Source of the DNA: Nostoc sp. 'Lobaria pulmonaria (5183) cyanobiont'
Lineage (GTDB): Bacteria; Cyanobacteriota; Cyanobacteriia; Cyanobacteriales; Nostocaceae
Length of the DNA stretch: 64,000 bases
Assembly: GCF_002949795.1 (NCBI RefSeq)
Contig: NZ_CP026692.1
Coordinates: 2,291,501-2,355,500, forward strand
Direction: 5' to 3'
Positions 36,905 to 45,540 of the stretch are shown here, in pieces; position 1 is the stretch's first letter, and the number at the start of each line of letters is the position of its first letter. Made by a program: the position numbers and the translations under genes. Under the pieces are notes generated by a model. That model saw only the letters and a list, made by a program, of their open reading frames with translations. It made no database searches and had not been told where the DNA came from.

Positions 36905-37210
36905 ACTTCGACCTTTGAACTCGGAACTTCGACTTCTGAACTCGGAACTTCGACCTCTGAACTCGGAACTTCGACCTCTGAACTCAAAACTTCAGCCTCT
37001 GAACTCGGAACTTCGACTTCTGAACTAGGAACTTCGACCTTTGAACTCGGAACTTCGACTTCTGAACTCAAAACTTCAGCCTCAGAACCCAAAACTTCAG
37101 CCTCAGAACTCAAACCTTCGACTTCTGAACCCAAAACTTCAGCCTCAGAACTCAAAACTCCGACCTCAGAACTCAAAACTTCAGCCTCAGAACCCAAAAC
37201 TTCAGCCTCA
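36905..37210. repeat. 21-bp tandem array D (14.6 units)
   Basis: Fourteen full 21-bp units of the type ACTTCGACTTCTGAACTCGGA, plus 12 bp of another, separate ppd from the PEP mutase gene. Variants change TCGAC/TCAGC and CTCGGA/CTCAAA/CCCAAA. Frames stay open on both strands (peptides like SELGTST and SSEVEVP), but there is no sign that these are made. The unit does not resemble the other four arrays. Confidence 0.94.
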
Positions 37211-37244
37211 CAATTCCCCATGCCTAATGCACAATGCCCCACTC

Positions 37245-38900
37245 CTATTGTTTTAATTGAAAAGCAAGGTCAAGATCGTCCAAAGAATTAACATCTAACC
37301 AGTTACCGCGAATATAAAGCACCTTGATCGGTTTTCCTTGCTCGATTAAATAATTGCATAATTCTGGCAAACCCAAACTATTGAAATCCGGTCGTTTTTG
37401 CAACTCATTGAGTGCTTCACTAACCCATTGTCTACCTTGACTCCGCAACCGCAGCATCCCAATCCATCGGCCGCTAGAGTTTCCTAATTGCGTTTGTGTT
37501 GTTTTAGAAATGTCCAACAAGTTAACATCCTGTCCAAACAAAGAAAGATCGTCGGGAATTGAGCAATAGGCGTAGTCAGGTGAACCGCTAACAGACTTGG
37601 TGTTAGCCACAGAATCAACTACAGCCACAATTTCTCCGGGACATTCTAATAAATCGCGCAGGATGTAGCTTCTAAATAGTAAATCGCCGTAAAGCACCAG
37701 CATCTCTTCGCCGAAGCTACTTTGAGCTACGGCTAAGGATGCTAATTCTCCTGTTGTTTCATAATCTGGATTGCAGATGACTTTAGTCCCGACAACATCT
37801 ATAGTTTCTGCTTTGTAACCTGCGACCACTGTAATATCGTTGATGGCAAGTTTCTTAAATTTATCCACCAACAACCTGAGTAGAGGTTTACCTCCAAGGG
37901 GTAACATGACTTTTGGTTTATCTTGCGTCAACCCTGCTAACTCTTGGCCTCTGCTAGCAGCCAAAACGATCGCTTGGGTATTTTGTCGTCCATTGTTGAA
38001 GTAGCGTTTTTCGGCTTCTATGAGTTCATCCGCCCCCTGTAGCCGGAAAATTTCTTTTACAGGCGCAATATCATCTTCAATGTTGATTAAAGTTTCACTA
38101 GCTTTCACTTCACGCGCGATCGCTTGCATACTAGCAACAGCAGCTCGAATCAAATGGTTTGCCCAGATGACCAAATTAACTTCAGCTTTGCGAAAAACAT
38201 CAGTAGGCGTGCTGTAATATTTGGTCGGTATAATCACTAACGGGGAACGACCCGCCCACTCTTTCGCAAAGGCTAACACTTGGTCAGGACGCGATGATTT
38301 ACTATGAACCAGAATGGCGGTTGCTCCGGCTGCGTGGTAAGCTTCAGCTCGGCGCATTGCTTCAGAGAGATCCCACCCAGCGATCAAAGCTTCGAGTCGG
38401 GCGACGATGCAAAAATCTGGGTCTGTCTGACTATCTTTACCTGCTTTAATTTTGCCGCAGAATTCATCAATATCAGCCAAGGCTTGGCGACTACCGTTGA
38501 TAAAGCTATTGGTTTTGGGAAAAAGCTTATCTTCAATACAGACTCCAGCAATACCTCGCTGTTCTAACTTTTTGACCAGGCGACGCATATTATTAAAGTT
38601 GCCATAACCGGTATCTCCATCTAATAAAATCGGGATGCTGGTGACATCAGACATAAACTCCAGCATTTCTACAACTTGAGTCCAACTGGCTTCATTATTA
38701 TCTCGAACGCCATATTGAGCCGAAAGGGCTAATCCACTCGCCCAAATTCCTTTAAATCCAGCCTCTTCCACAATCCGGGCGCTAATCCCATTGTGAGCTT
38801 CCATGATGAAGTCGAGTTGAGGCGATTCTAGTAATAGCCGCAATTGGGCACACTTATTTAATTTTGCAGCGGTATCAATGGGTGCAAATATTTGATGCAT
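37245..38900 (-). CDS. pepM: PEP mutase fused to a nucleotidyltransferase
   Basis: A 551-residue two-domain enzyme. Residues 1 to about 295 are phosphoenolpyruvate phosphomutase, which forms the C-P bond by converting PEP to phosphonopyruvate. The diagnostic [11 protein letters not shown] is near residue 126, with DGDTGYGN before it and [11 protein letters not shown] after. From about residue 313 a sugar-nucleotidyltransferase-type domain begins ([40 protein letters not shown]). PEP mutase-cytidylyltransferase fusions (PntC-type) activate AEP as CMP-AEP for transfer to lipids or glycans; that assignment is by family analogy. It commits the cell to phosphonate synthesis. Confidence 0.95.
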   Translation of the reverse strand: MHQIFAPIDTAAKLNKCAQLRLLLESPQLDFIMEAHNGISARIVEEAGFKGIWASGLALSAQYGVRDNNEASWTQVVEMLEFMSDVTSIPILLDGDTGYGNFNNMRRLVKKLEQRGIAGVCIEDKLFPKTNSFINGSRQALADIDEFCGKIKAGKDSQTDPDFCIVARLEALIAGWDLSEAMRRAEAYHAAGATAILVHSKSSRPDQVLAFAKEWAGRSPLVIIPTKYYSTPTDVFRKAEVNLVIWANHLIRAAVASMQAIAREVKASETLINIEDDIAPVKEIFRLQGADELIEAEKRYFNNGRQNTQAIVLAASRGQELAGLTQDKPKVMLPLGGKPLLRLLVDKFKKLAINDITVVAGYKAETIDVVGTKVICNPDYETTGELASLAVAQSSFGEEMLVLYGDLLFRSYILRDLLECPGEIVAVVDSVANTKSVSGSPDYAYCSIPDDLSLFGQDVNLLDISKTTQTQLGNSSGRWIGMLRLRSQGRQWVSEALNELQKRPDFNSLGLPELCNYLIEQGKPIKVLYIRGNWLDVNSLDDLDLAFQLKQ

Positions 38901-38928
38901 TTATTCTGCTTTTTTCAACCTATATAAT

Positions 38929-39051
38929 ATAGCGGTTCTCACAGACCTAACCTCCAGCCCCTTCCCTACTAGCGTTGGGGGGTAAGATTCAAAGCCTCTC
39001 TCCTTTTAGGAGAGAGGTCAAACTGTAATGCATTCAAACCAAAACCGCTAT
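38929..39051. repeat. short inverted-repeat element ATAGCGGTT
   Basis: ATAGCGGTT (38929-38937) and AACCGCTAT (39043-39051) enclose about 105 bp of C-rich and CTCTCCTTTTAGGAGAGAG sequence between the two nucleotidyltransferase genes. It resembles small non-autonomous elements of cyanobacteria. The inner CTCTCC-GGAGAG palindrome could act as a terminator. Confidence 0.55.
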
Positions 39052-39065
39052 CAATGAAAATATTT

Positions 39066-39827
39066 TCAAACATTTTCTGCGACTTCTATCTGAGGTAAAA
39101 TATCATTTTGGGCACGTTGAATATCTTGGGGAAAATCGATTTCGAGCCAAGGTAATCCAGTGATGTCTTCGTAGCCAAATGTTTCTGGAGTTTCTAAGAG
39201 CAGATCCCGAATTACTTCTTCATAAGGTTCATTATCGCGTCCGTCTGCAACATACTGTTCTGTGCGAGTAGCAAGACGGTGAGCAACAGGACTTCCAAAG
39301 CGAAAGAATCCCACCGACTCACCGACAAAATCGTAAACTAAACCAGGAGCTACTTGTTTACGAAACTCCATTAGATAATTATCTCTAACACAAAGCTTTA
39401 CGGGTTCATCTCCCGGTTCAAAATCTCGATCTAGTAAAAAGCTGTTGGGGATATTTGTCTTTACCAGTCGTTCGATGATGCGGCGATCGCACAACACATC
39501 TGCATCCATTAATAATATGTCATCGCCAGCAACTAAATGCTGACGTACAGTCCAAAGGCTGATCGTACTGCCTTTAGTGTAGTCAGTATTATAAACTGTA
39601 CTGACCCAATTTTCCGCTCCTAATGCTTTGATTTCCTCCTGAATTTTTTGTGCTTGATAACCCACAGCAATCACTACTTTGTCAATCTGGTAATAACGGA
39701 GATAGTTCAAATGGCGCTCTAATAGAGATTTGCCGTTAAATTTCAGTAAGCATTTGGGTTGATTTTGCCCATCTTTACCTAAGCGTCGGCCAACGCCGGC
39801 AGCTAATATAATTGCCTTCATCATCAA
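39066..39827 (-). CDS. LicC-like nucleotidyltransferase
   Basis: A 253-residue single-domain NTP transferase. The start KAIILAAGVGRRLGKDGQNQ PK is the nucleotide-binding signature (GxGxRL with a later Pro-Lys), followed by CLLKFNGKSLLERHL. The metal-binding DADVLCD is near residue 108, and LPWLEIDFPQDIQRA near the end has the second Asp. The family includes phosphocholine and inositol-phosphate cytidylyltransferases. Within the phosphonate cluster it may activate AEP or a partner alcohol-phosphate with CTP. It is the second such domain here, besides the one fused to PEP mutase. Confidence 0.88.
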   Translation of the reverse strand: MMMKAIILAAGVGRRLGKDGQNQPKCLLKFNGKSLLERHLNYLRYYQIDKVVIAVGYQAQKIQEEIKALGAENWVSTVYNTDYTKGSTISLWTVRQHLVAGDDILLMDADVLCDRRIIERLVKTNIPNSFLLDRDFEPGDEPVKLCVRDNYLMEFRKQVAPGLVYDFVGESVGFFRFGSPVAHRLATRTEQYVADGRDNEPYEEVIRDLLLETPETFGYEDITGLPWLEIDFPQDIQRAQNDILPQIEVAENV

Positions 39828-39928
39828 GTCACCAACAAAGCTATGACACCAGGAAATCTGGAAGTTTTCCCAGTATTTTATGATGACTGCTTTTTGCTCA
39901 AGATAATATTTGTTAATTAATTCTTAAT

Positions 39929-40651
39929 CTAGTTACCCCAACGGCGAAACACTTGGCGAAAACCAAAATAGGCGATCGCATCTTTCATATTCGAGACAAA
40001 ACGTTTTACCATACCCATACGCGTGTCGGTGACGTACTCTAAAGTTAAGACAATGCGCTGTTCATTTTCACCCAAAGGAGTAACTCTGTGGTAAAGTTTG
40101 TCACCATTGAATAAGACTAGAGTACCAGGGGTTATGGAGAGCGATCGCGTTTGTGTCTCCCGTTCTGGAATATCCTTGTAAAGTTGATATTCCAGCTTAC
40201 TGGATGAATTATCAACTAATCCAAGCAAGACTGTATAGCGTTTCCCGTGATAGTAAGAGGTATCGTAATGATACTGAATATGATCTCCAGGCTCAGTATA
40301 ATAATACAGCGCATAAGTATGGGGATCAGCATCAGGACAGGGAAGGAGTTTTTCTGCGGTTATTTTGTTGAGGAACTCAAAAAAGGCACTGCGTTGATAA
40401 AACTCTCCGAAAATCGGAGCGAGGCTGTCTAAGCTATAGCGGCTAATACTACCGCCCTTTTTATGATTGGGAATATAGTTGCGGTTGATAGCAGGTTCCA
40501 AAGATGGCAATAACGCCAAGAACTGCTCGATGATGGAGTTAGGGACAAAGTTCTCCACTACCAAAAATTCATTTTGAGCTTGAAACTCAGCTTGAAGTTT
40601 CTGGTAATCAACAACTGCGATCGCTTTATCAATTTCAGTTTGAAGCTCCAT
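39929..40651 (-). CDS. 2OG-Fe(II) oxygenase superfamily protein
   Basis: About 240 residues. The double-stranded beta-helix core has HIQYHYDTSYYHG (His-x-Asp iron ligands), LVLFNGDKLYHRVTPLGENE with the distal His, and an Arg ten residues later (EQRIVLTLEY) for 2-oxoglutarate. It would hydroxylate a small molecule or protein using O2 and 2OG. It is the first gene of the phosphonate unit in transcription order, which raises the possibility that it hydroxylates a phosphonate, as PhnY*-type enzymes do; this is inferred from position only. A TTG at 40681 is in frame, but the ATG at 40651 is the sounder start. Confidence 0.83.
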   Translation of the reverse strand: MELQTEIDKAIAVVDYQKLQAEFQAQNEFLVVENFVPNSIIEQFLALLPSLEPAINRNYIPNHKKGGSISRYSLDSLAPIFGEFYQRSAFFEFLNKITAEKLLPCPDADPHTYALYYYTEPGDHIQYHYDTSYYHGKRYTVLLGLVDNSSSKLEYQLYKDIPERETQTRSLSITPGTLVLFNGDKLYHRVTPLGENEQRIVLTLEYVTDTRMGMVKRFVSNMKDAIAYFGFRQVFRRWGN

Positions 40652-40774
40652 TGATAGTTTGATACTAATACAGGATTGCAAAAATCAAGATACCATGTTT
40701 ATGAAAGCGCGATGGCGTATCCGCCCACCGTAGGCGCTCGCACTTTTAGACTTAATAAAGTTTTTAGCAAGATT

Positions 40775-41167
40775 CTAGCGTGATCTGGGGGCTGATCCAA
40801 AAAGGCTTGGTGCAACCCAATACTGCTTGGTTAAGGAAAGAAAGTAGGCTGAAACCCTTGAAATATCGTTGTCTATAATGCCTAAAAGAGGCTTAACCGA
40901 GCAGTATTGTGGTGCAACCATATTATAAATATTTATTCCTGCAAATTCTCTGCCTTCAAATTCAATGTAAACCTTTCCGGGGGAATGTCTCAGCCCAGTA
41001 AAGGTGCCGATAAGCCCAAAATATTTTTGATCTTCAGAAGTAGGGTAAATTGGGACAATTCTGCATTTATCCCCAGGACTAAAAGTGTAAGAAGATTCAT
41101 CAGAAGTAGTTACCTGGCACTTAACAGGGTCATTTTCCCCACATATATAAGCAGCAATGTATCTCAT
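40775..41167 (-). CDS. hypothetical protein with MITE-derived C-terminal insert
   Basis: A 130-residue protein. Residues 1-82 look like a small beta-barrel (KCRIVPIYP, GLIGTFTG, KVYIEFEG) without a recognised family. A 92-bp MITE with a 10-bp target duplication sits in the gene; the insert totals 102 bp (34 codons) and leaves the frame intact. Without it the protein would end VAPSLFGSAPRSR directly after YNM. No transmembrane part. It lies downstream of the HigBA pair, separated by 68 bp, and its function is unknown. Confidence 0.65.
   Translation of the reverse strand: MRYIAAYICGENDPVKCQVTTSDESSYTFSPGDKCRIVPIYPTSEDQKYFGLIGTFTGLRHSPGKVYIEFEGREFAGINIYNMVAPQYCSVKPLLGIIDNDISRVSAYFLSLTKQYWVAPSLFGSAPRSR
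40818..40909. mobile_element. 92-bp MITE inserted in frame in a gene
   Basis: Inverted ends CAATACTGCTTGGTTAAG (40818-40835) and CTTAACCGAGCAGTATTG (40892-40909) match at 17 of 18. The 10-bp direct repeat TGGTGCAACC (40808-40817 and 40910-40919) is the target duplication. Insert plus duplication is 102 bp, divisible by three, and it holds no stop in the host frame. Target duplications of about 10 bp are typical of IS4-group elements. Confidence 0.88.
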
Positions 41168-41234
41168 ATTTTAAAAGAGTAAGGTTTCCTAAAAACATAA
41201 TATGATTATATTAGTTCAAAAAACCAAAAACGAG

Positions 41235-41651
41235 TTATTCAAGATAATTTGGGAAGAAAGCAGCAGGTGAAATATGAAAAAATTCTGCCAGTTCTTCAAT
41301 GTGTCTGGTTGTTAGCTTACGCCGTTTTTTCAAGATGGCCGATATAATAGATTCTGTTTTGAAAATGGGTACTAAATCTTTTTGAAGTAGCCCATTTTCT
41401 TCTATCAAAACTTGAAGTAAATCTACTCCATAAATATCAGGCACGGGCTGCTGCGTTTGTTCATACTCATAAACTAAAGTGCCTAAAATATTAAGATAAT
41501 CTTTTTCATCTGATGTTAGTGGGGCACTGTCTATCAGAGAATCAATAATTTTTTGAGTGGCAAATAACTCTTCCTCAGTCTTGATAGGACGAGGAGGAAA
41601 TGCTTGCAGTAGCTCAATATAGGTAGGATGTTTATTTAAACCAAGGGTCAT
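41235..41651 (-). CDS. higA: HigA-family antitoxin
   Basis: A 138-residue HTH antitoxin-type protein. The C-terminal two thirds (NGLLQKDLVPIFKTESIISA, RKLTTRHIEELAEFF, FHISPAAFF) is the XRE-type DNA-binding domain of the HigA family in cyanobacteria. It would bind the HigB toxin and repress the operon. It overlaps the end of higB by 20 bp, with higB first, the usual order of HigBA systems. The start ATG at 41651 lies inside higB. Confidence 0.88.
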   Translation of the reverse strand: MTLGLNKHPTYIELLQAFPPRPIKTEEELFATQKIIDSLIDSAPLTSDEKDYLNILGTLVYEYEQTQQPVPDIYGVDLLQVLIEENGLLQKDLVPIFKTESIISAILKKRRKLTTRHIEELAEFFHISPAAFFPNYLE

Positions 41652-41934
41652 TTTTCCACTTGTCGGTATCGTACTCTGTATGGGTTATTATGTTACGAAT
41701 AAATATTTTTTTGCTTTGATAGTCAATATAAGTAATAAGTCGATACTTGTTTCCTTGAATATTAAAAACTGTAAGTTCACCTACTGGATCGGCAGAGTTA
41801 AAAGCTTGGCGAACTTCAAGTATATTCTGCCACTTGGCTGATTTTGCAATTTTGTTCCAACCACGTAAACTAGACTCAGCTTCAGGATACTTTTGATAAA
41901 AAAGTTTCAGTGTTGTGGTAGAAACAATGTGCAT
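41632..41934 (-). CDS. higB: HigB-family toxin (mRNA interferase)
   Basis: A 100-residue RelE-superfamily toxin. Typical features are MHIVSTTTLKLFYQKYPEAE at the start, LRGWNKIAKSAKW, the strand VFNIQGNKYRLITYIDYQSK and the end FIRNIITHTEYDTDKW, with the conserved His-x-x-Tyr-Asp. HigB toxins cleave mRNA on the ribosome. The gene is first of the pair and overlaps higA by 20 bp. The unit sits between the phosphonate genes and the CDP-alcohol transferase and may be a separate insertion. Confidence 0.9.
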   Translation of the reverse strand: MHIVSTTTLKLFYQKYPEAESSLRGWNKIAKSAKWQNILEVRQAFNSADPVGELTVFNIQGNKYRLITYIDYQSKKIFIRNIITHTEYDTDKWKNDPWFK

Positions 41935-41941
41935 AATAAAT

Positions 41942-42220
41942 GAATTTTATTAGTGTAAAGATCATAAAAAATTCCTTTGCTTGTAAGTAAGTGATAGCTC
42001 AATTTATAAGTTAGCAATTTGCTAAGTCGGTGTCAAGAGGTTAATAGTTAGGGTTTCTCGCTTTACCCCAATAACGGTAGACTTTCGTAAAAAGATATTT
42101 GTTACCAAGTTTAGAAAGTGCGATGGCGTACTCACTCGCTATATGCGATCGCAAAATTTGATTATGCATTCAATAACCTAAAAAGCCTGTTTTATTAGCT
42201 TTCTACCCAATGCGCCGTTA
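41942..42220. other. gap between higB and the CDP-alcohol transferase
   Basis: About 280 bp, AT-rich near higB (its promoter side). It includes a GCGATGGCGTACTCACTCGC segment related to a short repeat near 40708-40740. No gene is seen. Confidence 0.4.
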
Positions 42221-42826
42221 CTAGTTTGATTCTGGGTGCGGGAGTTTCCAAAATTGCCAAATTACCCATACTGCAAAGGTTGGCGCACCAATTGTCGCTG
42301 CTATTAATAACGGTTCTAGTCCATCCAGTAAGGGAACGATGGGAAACAAATACAGCACGTCTTCAATGTCAAAACCAGCGAAATTTGGTTGACGGCTGGC
42401 GTCTTTACCTAAACGCTGTTCCATTTGGTTTCGCAAATGAAAGATGCAAGCAACAGACACGCCAGATACTATCCCCATCACCAACGCCCACCAACCAAAT
42501 TTTCCCTCTCTAAGAGCATATCCAATACACACAAACAATAGAATGTGGATGATAGCGTCACTAGCAAGGTCATACTGATGTCCCCATTTGCTGCTTTTCC
42601 CACTCAAACGAGCTAATTCGCCGTCTGTGTGATCGAGAAAGTTGGATAAAGCAAATAGCCATGCCCCAATGTTAACCCAAATGGTATCGCCAACTGCAAT
42701 CGCCACGGTAGCCGCCAAACCACTTACAAGTCGCACTGTGGTGAGATGATTGGGGCTTACCCAACTGTCTTTTAGAGGTTGAACTAGCCAGTGAGCAAGT
42801 TGAGCATCCCAAGGCTTTGTGGTCAT
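42221..42826 (-). CDS. CDP-alcohol phosphatidyltransferase family protein
   Basis: A 201-residue inner-membrane enzyme with about six helices. The family signature D-x2-D-G-x2-A-R-x8-G-x3-D-x3-D is seen as DHTDGELARLSGK followed by GHQYDLASD near residues 64-90. It joins a CDP-linked donor to an alcohol acceptor, as in phospholipid head-group synthesis. It lies 1.5 kb beyond the phosphonate genes (HigBA and a hypothetical gene are between). With CMP-AEP as donor it could make a phosphonolipid such as diacylglyceryl-AEP; this is inferred from the gene set. Confidence 0.88.
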   Translation of the reverse strand: MTTKPWDAQLAHWLVQPLKDSWVSPNHLTTVRLVSGLAATVAIAVGDTIWVNIGAWLFALSNFLDHTDGELARLSGKSSKWGHQYDLASDAIIHILLFVCIGYALREGKFGWWALVMGIVSGVSVACIFHLRNQMEQRLGKDASRQPNFAGFDIEDVLYLFPIVPLLDGLEPLLIAATIGAPTFAVWVIWQFWKLPHPESN

Positions 42827-43030
42827 AGATCAACTTGAATTTGATATGGTCTTTTAATATCCATAACACTGTAAAGTACCACATCTACTTATAGATATAG
42901 ATTTTTATTTAATAACTGGCGGTTTTAAGATGTCCATATAGCTTGACACTAGGATTACAGCAATTAAAAGTAAGCACAAGACTAAGGTTAGACCTGAGTC
43001 GAGTAGATAGGGGTTGTTCTACGCATGAAT

Positions 43031-43051
43031 CCCACGGCTTAAAGCCGTGGG
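43031..43051. terminator. CCCACGGCTT-AAGCCGTGGG hairpin
   Basis: A perfect 10-bp inverted repeat with a 1-nt centre (43031-43051) lies just after the zinc dehydrogenase gene. It may be its terminator, but the same kind of hairpin marks the ends of IS200/IS605 elements, so a relic of such an element is possible. Confidence 0.55.
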
Positions 43052-43065
43052 CGCATCAAAAGGTT

Positions 43066-44244
43066 TTAGGTGGACTGACCAGGCTTGAGTACAATCTTGA
43101 TACAGTTGTCCTGCTTGTGGCTGAAAATTTCGTAGCCGTGCGGTGCTTGATCTAGCGGCAGACTATGGGTAATCACGAATGATGGATCGATATTACCATT
43201 TTGAACGTGATCGAGCAACGGACGTAAGTACCGATGAACGTGTGTTTGTCCCGTTTTCATGGTCAAGCCTTTATTCATGAAAGCCCCCATCGGTATCTTG
43301 TCTACAAAACCAGTGTAAACACCGGGAACGGATACAGTGCCGCCTTTGCGACAGGCAACGATCGCTTGACGCAGCACATTGGGGCGATCAGTCTCTAGAC
43401 GTACTGCTTGCTTGGCCTTGTCATAGAAGCCTTCCAAACCCAAACCGTGAGCTTCCATACCCACTGCATCCATTACCGAGTCGGGGCCGCGTCCACCTGT
43501 CATTTCTTTCAAGGCTTCACCTACCTCGACTTCTTCATAGTTGAGGATTTCTGCCCCACCAGCTTTTGCCATCTGGAGGCGTTCAGGAACGCGATCGATT
43601 GCAATCACCCGCTCTGCACCTAGAAGAAAGGCGCTTCTAATCGCAAATTGCCCTACGGGGCCACAGCCCCAGATCGCCACAGTATCTCCAGGCTGGATAT
43701 CACAGTTTTCCGCAGCCATGTATCCAGTGGGGTAGATATCAGTCAGAAACAAAACCTGTTCGTCTGTCAGTCCATCTGGAATCTTGAACAAACCAACATC
43801 GGCAAAGGGAACGCGGGCATATTCGGCTTGACCTCCTGCGTAGCCGCCTGTGAGATGAGAGTAGCCAAAAAGACCCGATGGAGAATGACCCAGCATTTTT
43901 TCTGCCATCCAAGCGTTGGGATTGGAGTTATCGCACAGCGACCATAAATCCCGATTGCAGAAGAAACATGAGCCGCAGGAAATCGTAAAGGGGACGACAA
44001 CGCGATCGCCTATATTTACATTCTTGACAGCTCTCCCCAACTCAACGACTTCCCCCATGAATTCATGACCCAGGATGTCACCCTTTTGCATCGTCGGGTT
44101 GTAGCCATTATAAAGATGTAAATCAGAACCACAAATCGCCGTTGACGTGATTTTAACAATAGCATCACGCGGATTAATAATTTTGGGATCGGGTACGGTT
44201 TCGACTTCTACTTTATTAGTACCTTGCCAGCAAACTGCTTTCAT
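43066..44244 (-). CDS. zinc-dependent alcohol dehydrogenase
   Basis: A 392-residue medium-chain dehydrogenase with both zinc sites. Catalytic zinc ligands are the Cys in [12 protein letters not shown] and the His-Glu in [12 protein letters not shown]. The structural zinc uses four Cys in [16 protein letters not shown]. The Rossmann motif is [14 protein letters not shown] near residue 190. The length and the segment after the structural zinc fit the formaldehyde dismutase/glutathione-independent formaldehyde dehydrogenase group, but the substrate is unknown. The SDR gene 190 bp upstream runs in the same direction and may be co-transcribed. Confidence 0.88.
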   Translation of the reverse strand: MKAVCWQGTNKVEVETVPDPKIINPRDAIVKITSTAICGSDLHLYNGYNPTMQKGDILGHEFMGEVVELGRAVKNVNIGDRVVVPFTISCGSCFFCNRDLWSLCDNSNPNAWMAEKMLGHSPSGLFGYSHLTGGYAGGQAEYARVPFADVGLFKIPDGLTDEQVLFLTDIYPTGYMAAENCDIQPGDTVAIWGCGPVGQFAIRSAFLLGAERVIAIDRVPERLQMAKAGGAEILNYEEVEVGEALKEMTGGRGPDSVMDAVGMEAHGLGLEGFYDKAKQAVRLETDRPNVLRQAIVACRKGGTVSVPGVYTGFVDKIPMGAFMNKGLTMKTGQTHVHRYLRPLLDHVQNGNIDPSFVITHSLPLDQAPHGYEIFSHKQDNCIKIVLKPGQST

Positions 44245-44433
44245 CTGTTGAAATTTCCTTTTAATAATAGTGAAATGGATCTACCAAAACTTTTGTCAAT
44301 TACCTTTCGGCAAAGCCAGTTCACTACAGCAAAACTGGTTGAGCGTCAATGCGGATATCGTTGAGACAAGTAGTTGGCAGAGCAACATCCTGGGGAAAGA
44401 GAATTGTCTTAATGACGCGATCGCTTGCCATTA

Positions 44434-45234
44434 CTAGTTGCCTGATCCAGGCTCACTAAGCTTGCGATGCAATTCAGCTTTGACGGTATTAGGTAAGACT
44501 TTGCTCACTGTGCCCATAAGCTTCGTTTTCAGCGAACCTGCGATGATCTCATCCTTACCTGCCATCAAGGCATCGAAACCCTGCTTGGCGACCTCAGCCG
44601 GATCGTCCTTTTCATCTGCGCCTACCTTGGTGTCGTCCATATCCGCACGGTGGAAGAAATTGGTATCAGTCGGCCCGGGCATGAGTGCGGTGACGGTAAC
44701 ACCTGTATCCTTCAACTCACTGCGTAGCCCCTCTGAAAAAGAATGCACAAACGCCTTAGAGGCGGCGTAAACTGTCTCAAACGGGCCGGGCATCAAAGCG
44801 GCGATCGACGATGTGAAAAGGATTCGACCCTTGCCAAGCTCAACCATATCTTTTACAACTAGTTTGGCAAGATGGACAGACGATACAACGTTCAAATTTA
44901 TCAGATTGAGTTCATCCTTCAGGTCAGTTTCACGAGCGAAGTCGCCGCTCACACCAACACCCGCGTTGATGGCGATCGCATCCACTGCTCGGTTAGTTGC
45001 TTTAATCTGGTTGTAAAGTGTTTCAACACCATCATAGGTAGCGAGATCAGCCTGCACCGTCTCAACTTTAGCACCTAGATCCTTGAAAGCTTGAGCAGCT
45101 TCGTTGATACTCGATCCGGTGGCTGTGACTAGAAGGTCAAAGCCGTTTTGGGCAAACTGTTTGGCAAGTTCGTAGCCAATGCCGTTTGAGGCACCCGTCA
45201 CGACAGCAAGGGGTCGGGTCAAAGAACTGTTCAT
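44434..45234 (-). CDS. short-chain dehydrogenase/reductase
   Basis: A 266-residue classical SDR. Cofactor site TGASNGIGYELAKQFA near residue 14, NAGVGVSGD near 91, catalytic Ser in LFTSSIAALMPGP and Tyr-x3-Lys in YAASKAFVHSF. The active-site order is complete and the length is normal. It resembles the SDR at 15766-16722 in the core (SFSE.L..EL..TGV.VT.L.PGPT), so the two are distant paralogues. The substrate is unknown. It may form a two-gene unit with the zinc dehydrogenase, a stress or aldehyde-related pair by inference. Confidence 0.88.
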   Translation of the reverse strand: MNSSLTRPLAVVTGASNGIGYELAKQFAQNGFDLLVTATGSSINEAAQAFKDLGAKVETVQADLATYDGVETLYNQIKATNRAVDAIAINAGVGVSGDFARETDLKDELNLINLNVVSSVHLAKLVVKDMVELGKGRILFTSSIAALMPGPFETVYAASKAFVHSFSEGLRSELKDTGVTVTALMPGPTDTNFFHRADMDDTKVGADEKDDPAEVAKQGFDALMAGKDEIIAGSLKTKLMGTVSKVLPNTVKAELHRKLSEPGSGN

Positions 45235-45540
45235 AACCGTTTGTTCAAACTCCTATATAACTGCTCCACGCTCCTAAGTCTTGGCAAGCTTCTGTCTCAT
45301 TACCAGACCGTCTGCGTGGACTGTAGACTTTCAATTCTTATAATCTTAGAGAGGCAGCAGTGTAGTTACGTCTTTCCCAGGAAATATCGCTCCTGTGTCT
45401 TTAAGGTTACTTTTATGGAGTTTTGGATATATTTTTAGCCTTCATTTAGTCGGATAGACTGTGCTTAACTTCTACCTCTGGCAAACCTCAGATTTTAATG
45501 GACTAAGTACGCTTTTGCATAAAATCGTATCGTTTTTAAA

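Noticed and set aside
36823..37291. Three long open frames over array D, two + and one -
   Set aside because: Pure repeat peptides; the only non-repeat parts overlap ppd/pepM ends.
43031..43051. Hairpin as proof of an IS200/IS605 element
   Set aside because: No TnpA or TnpB sequence is found within the 240-bp gap; a terminator is equally possible.
42943..43155. 70-codon + strand frame between two minus-strand genes
   Set aside because: It overlaps the zinc dehydrogenase 3' end and has no family features.
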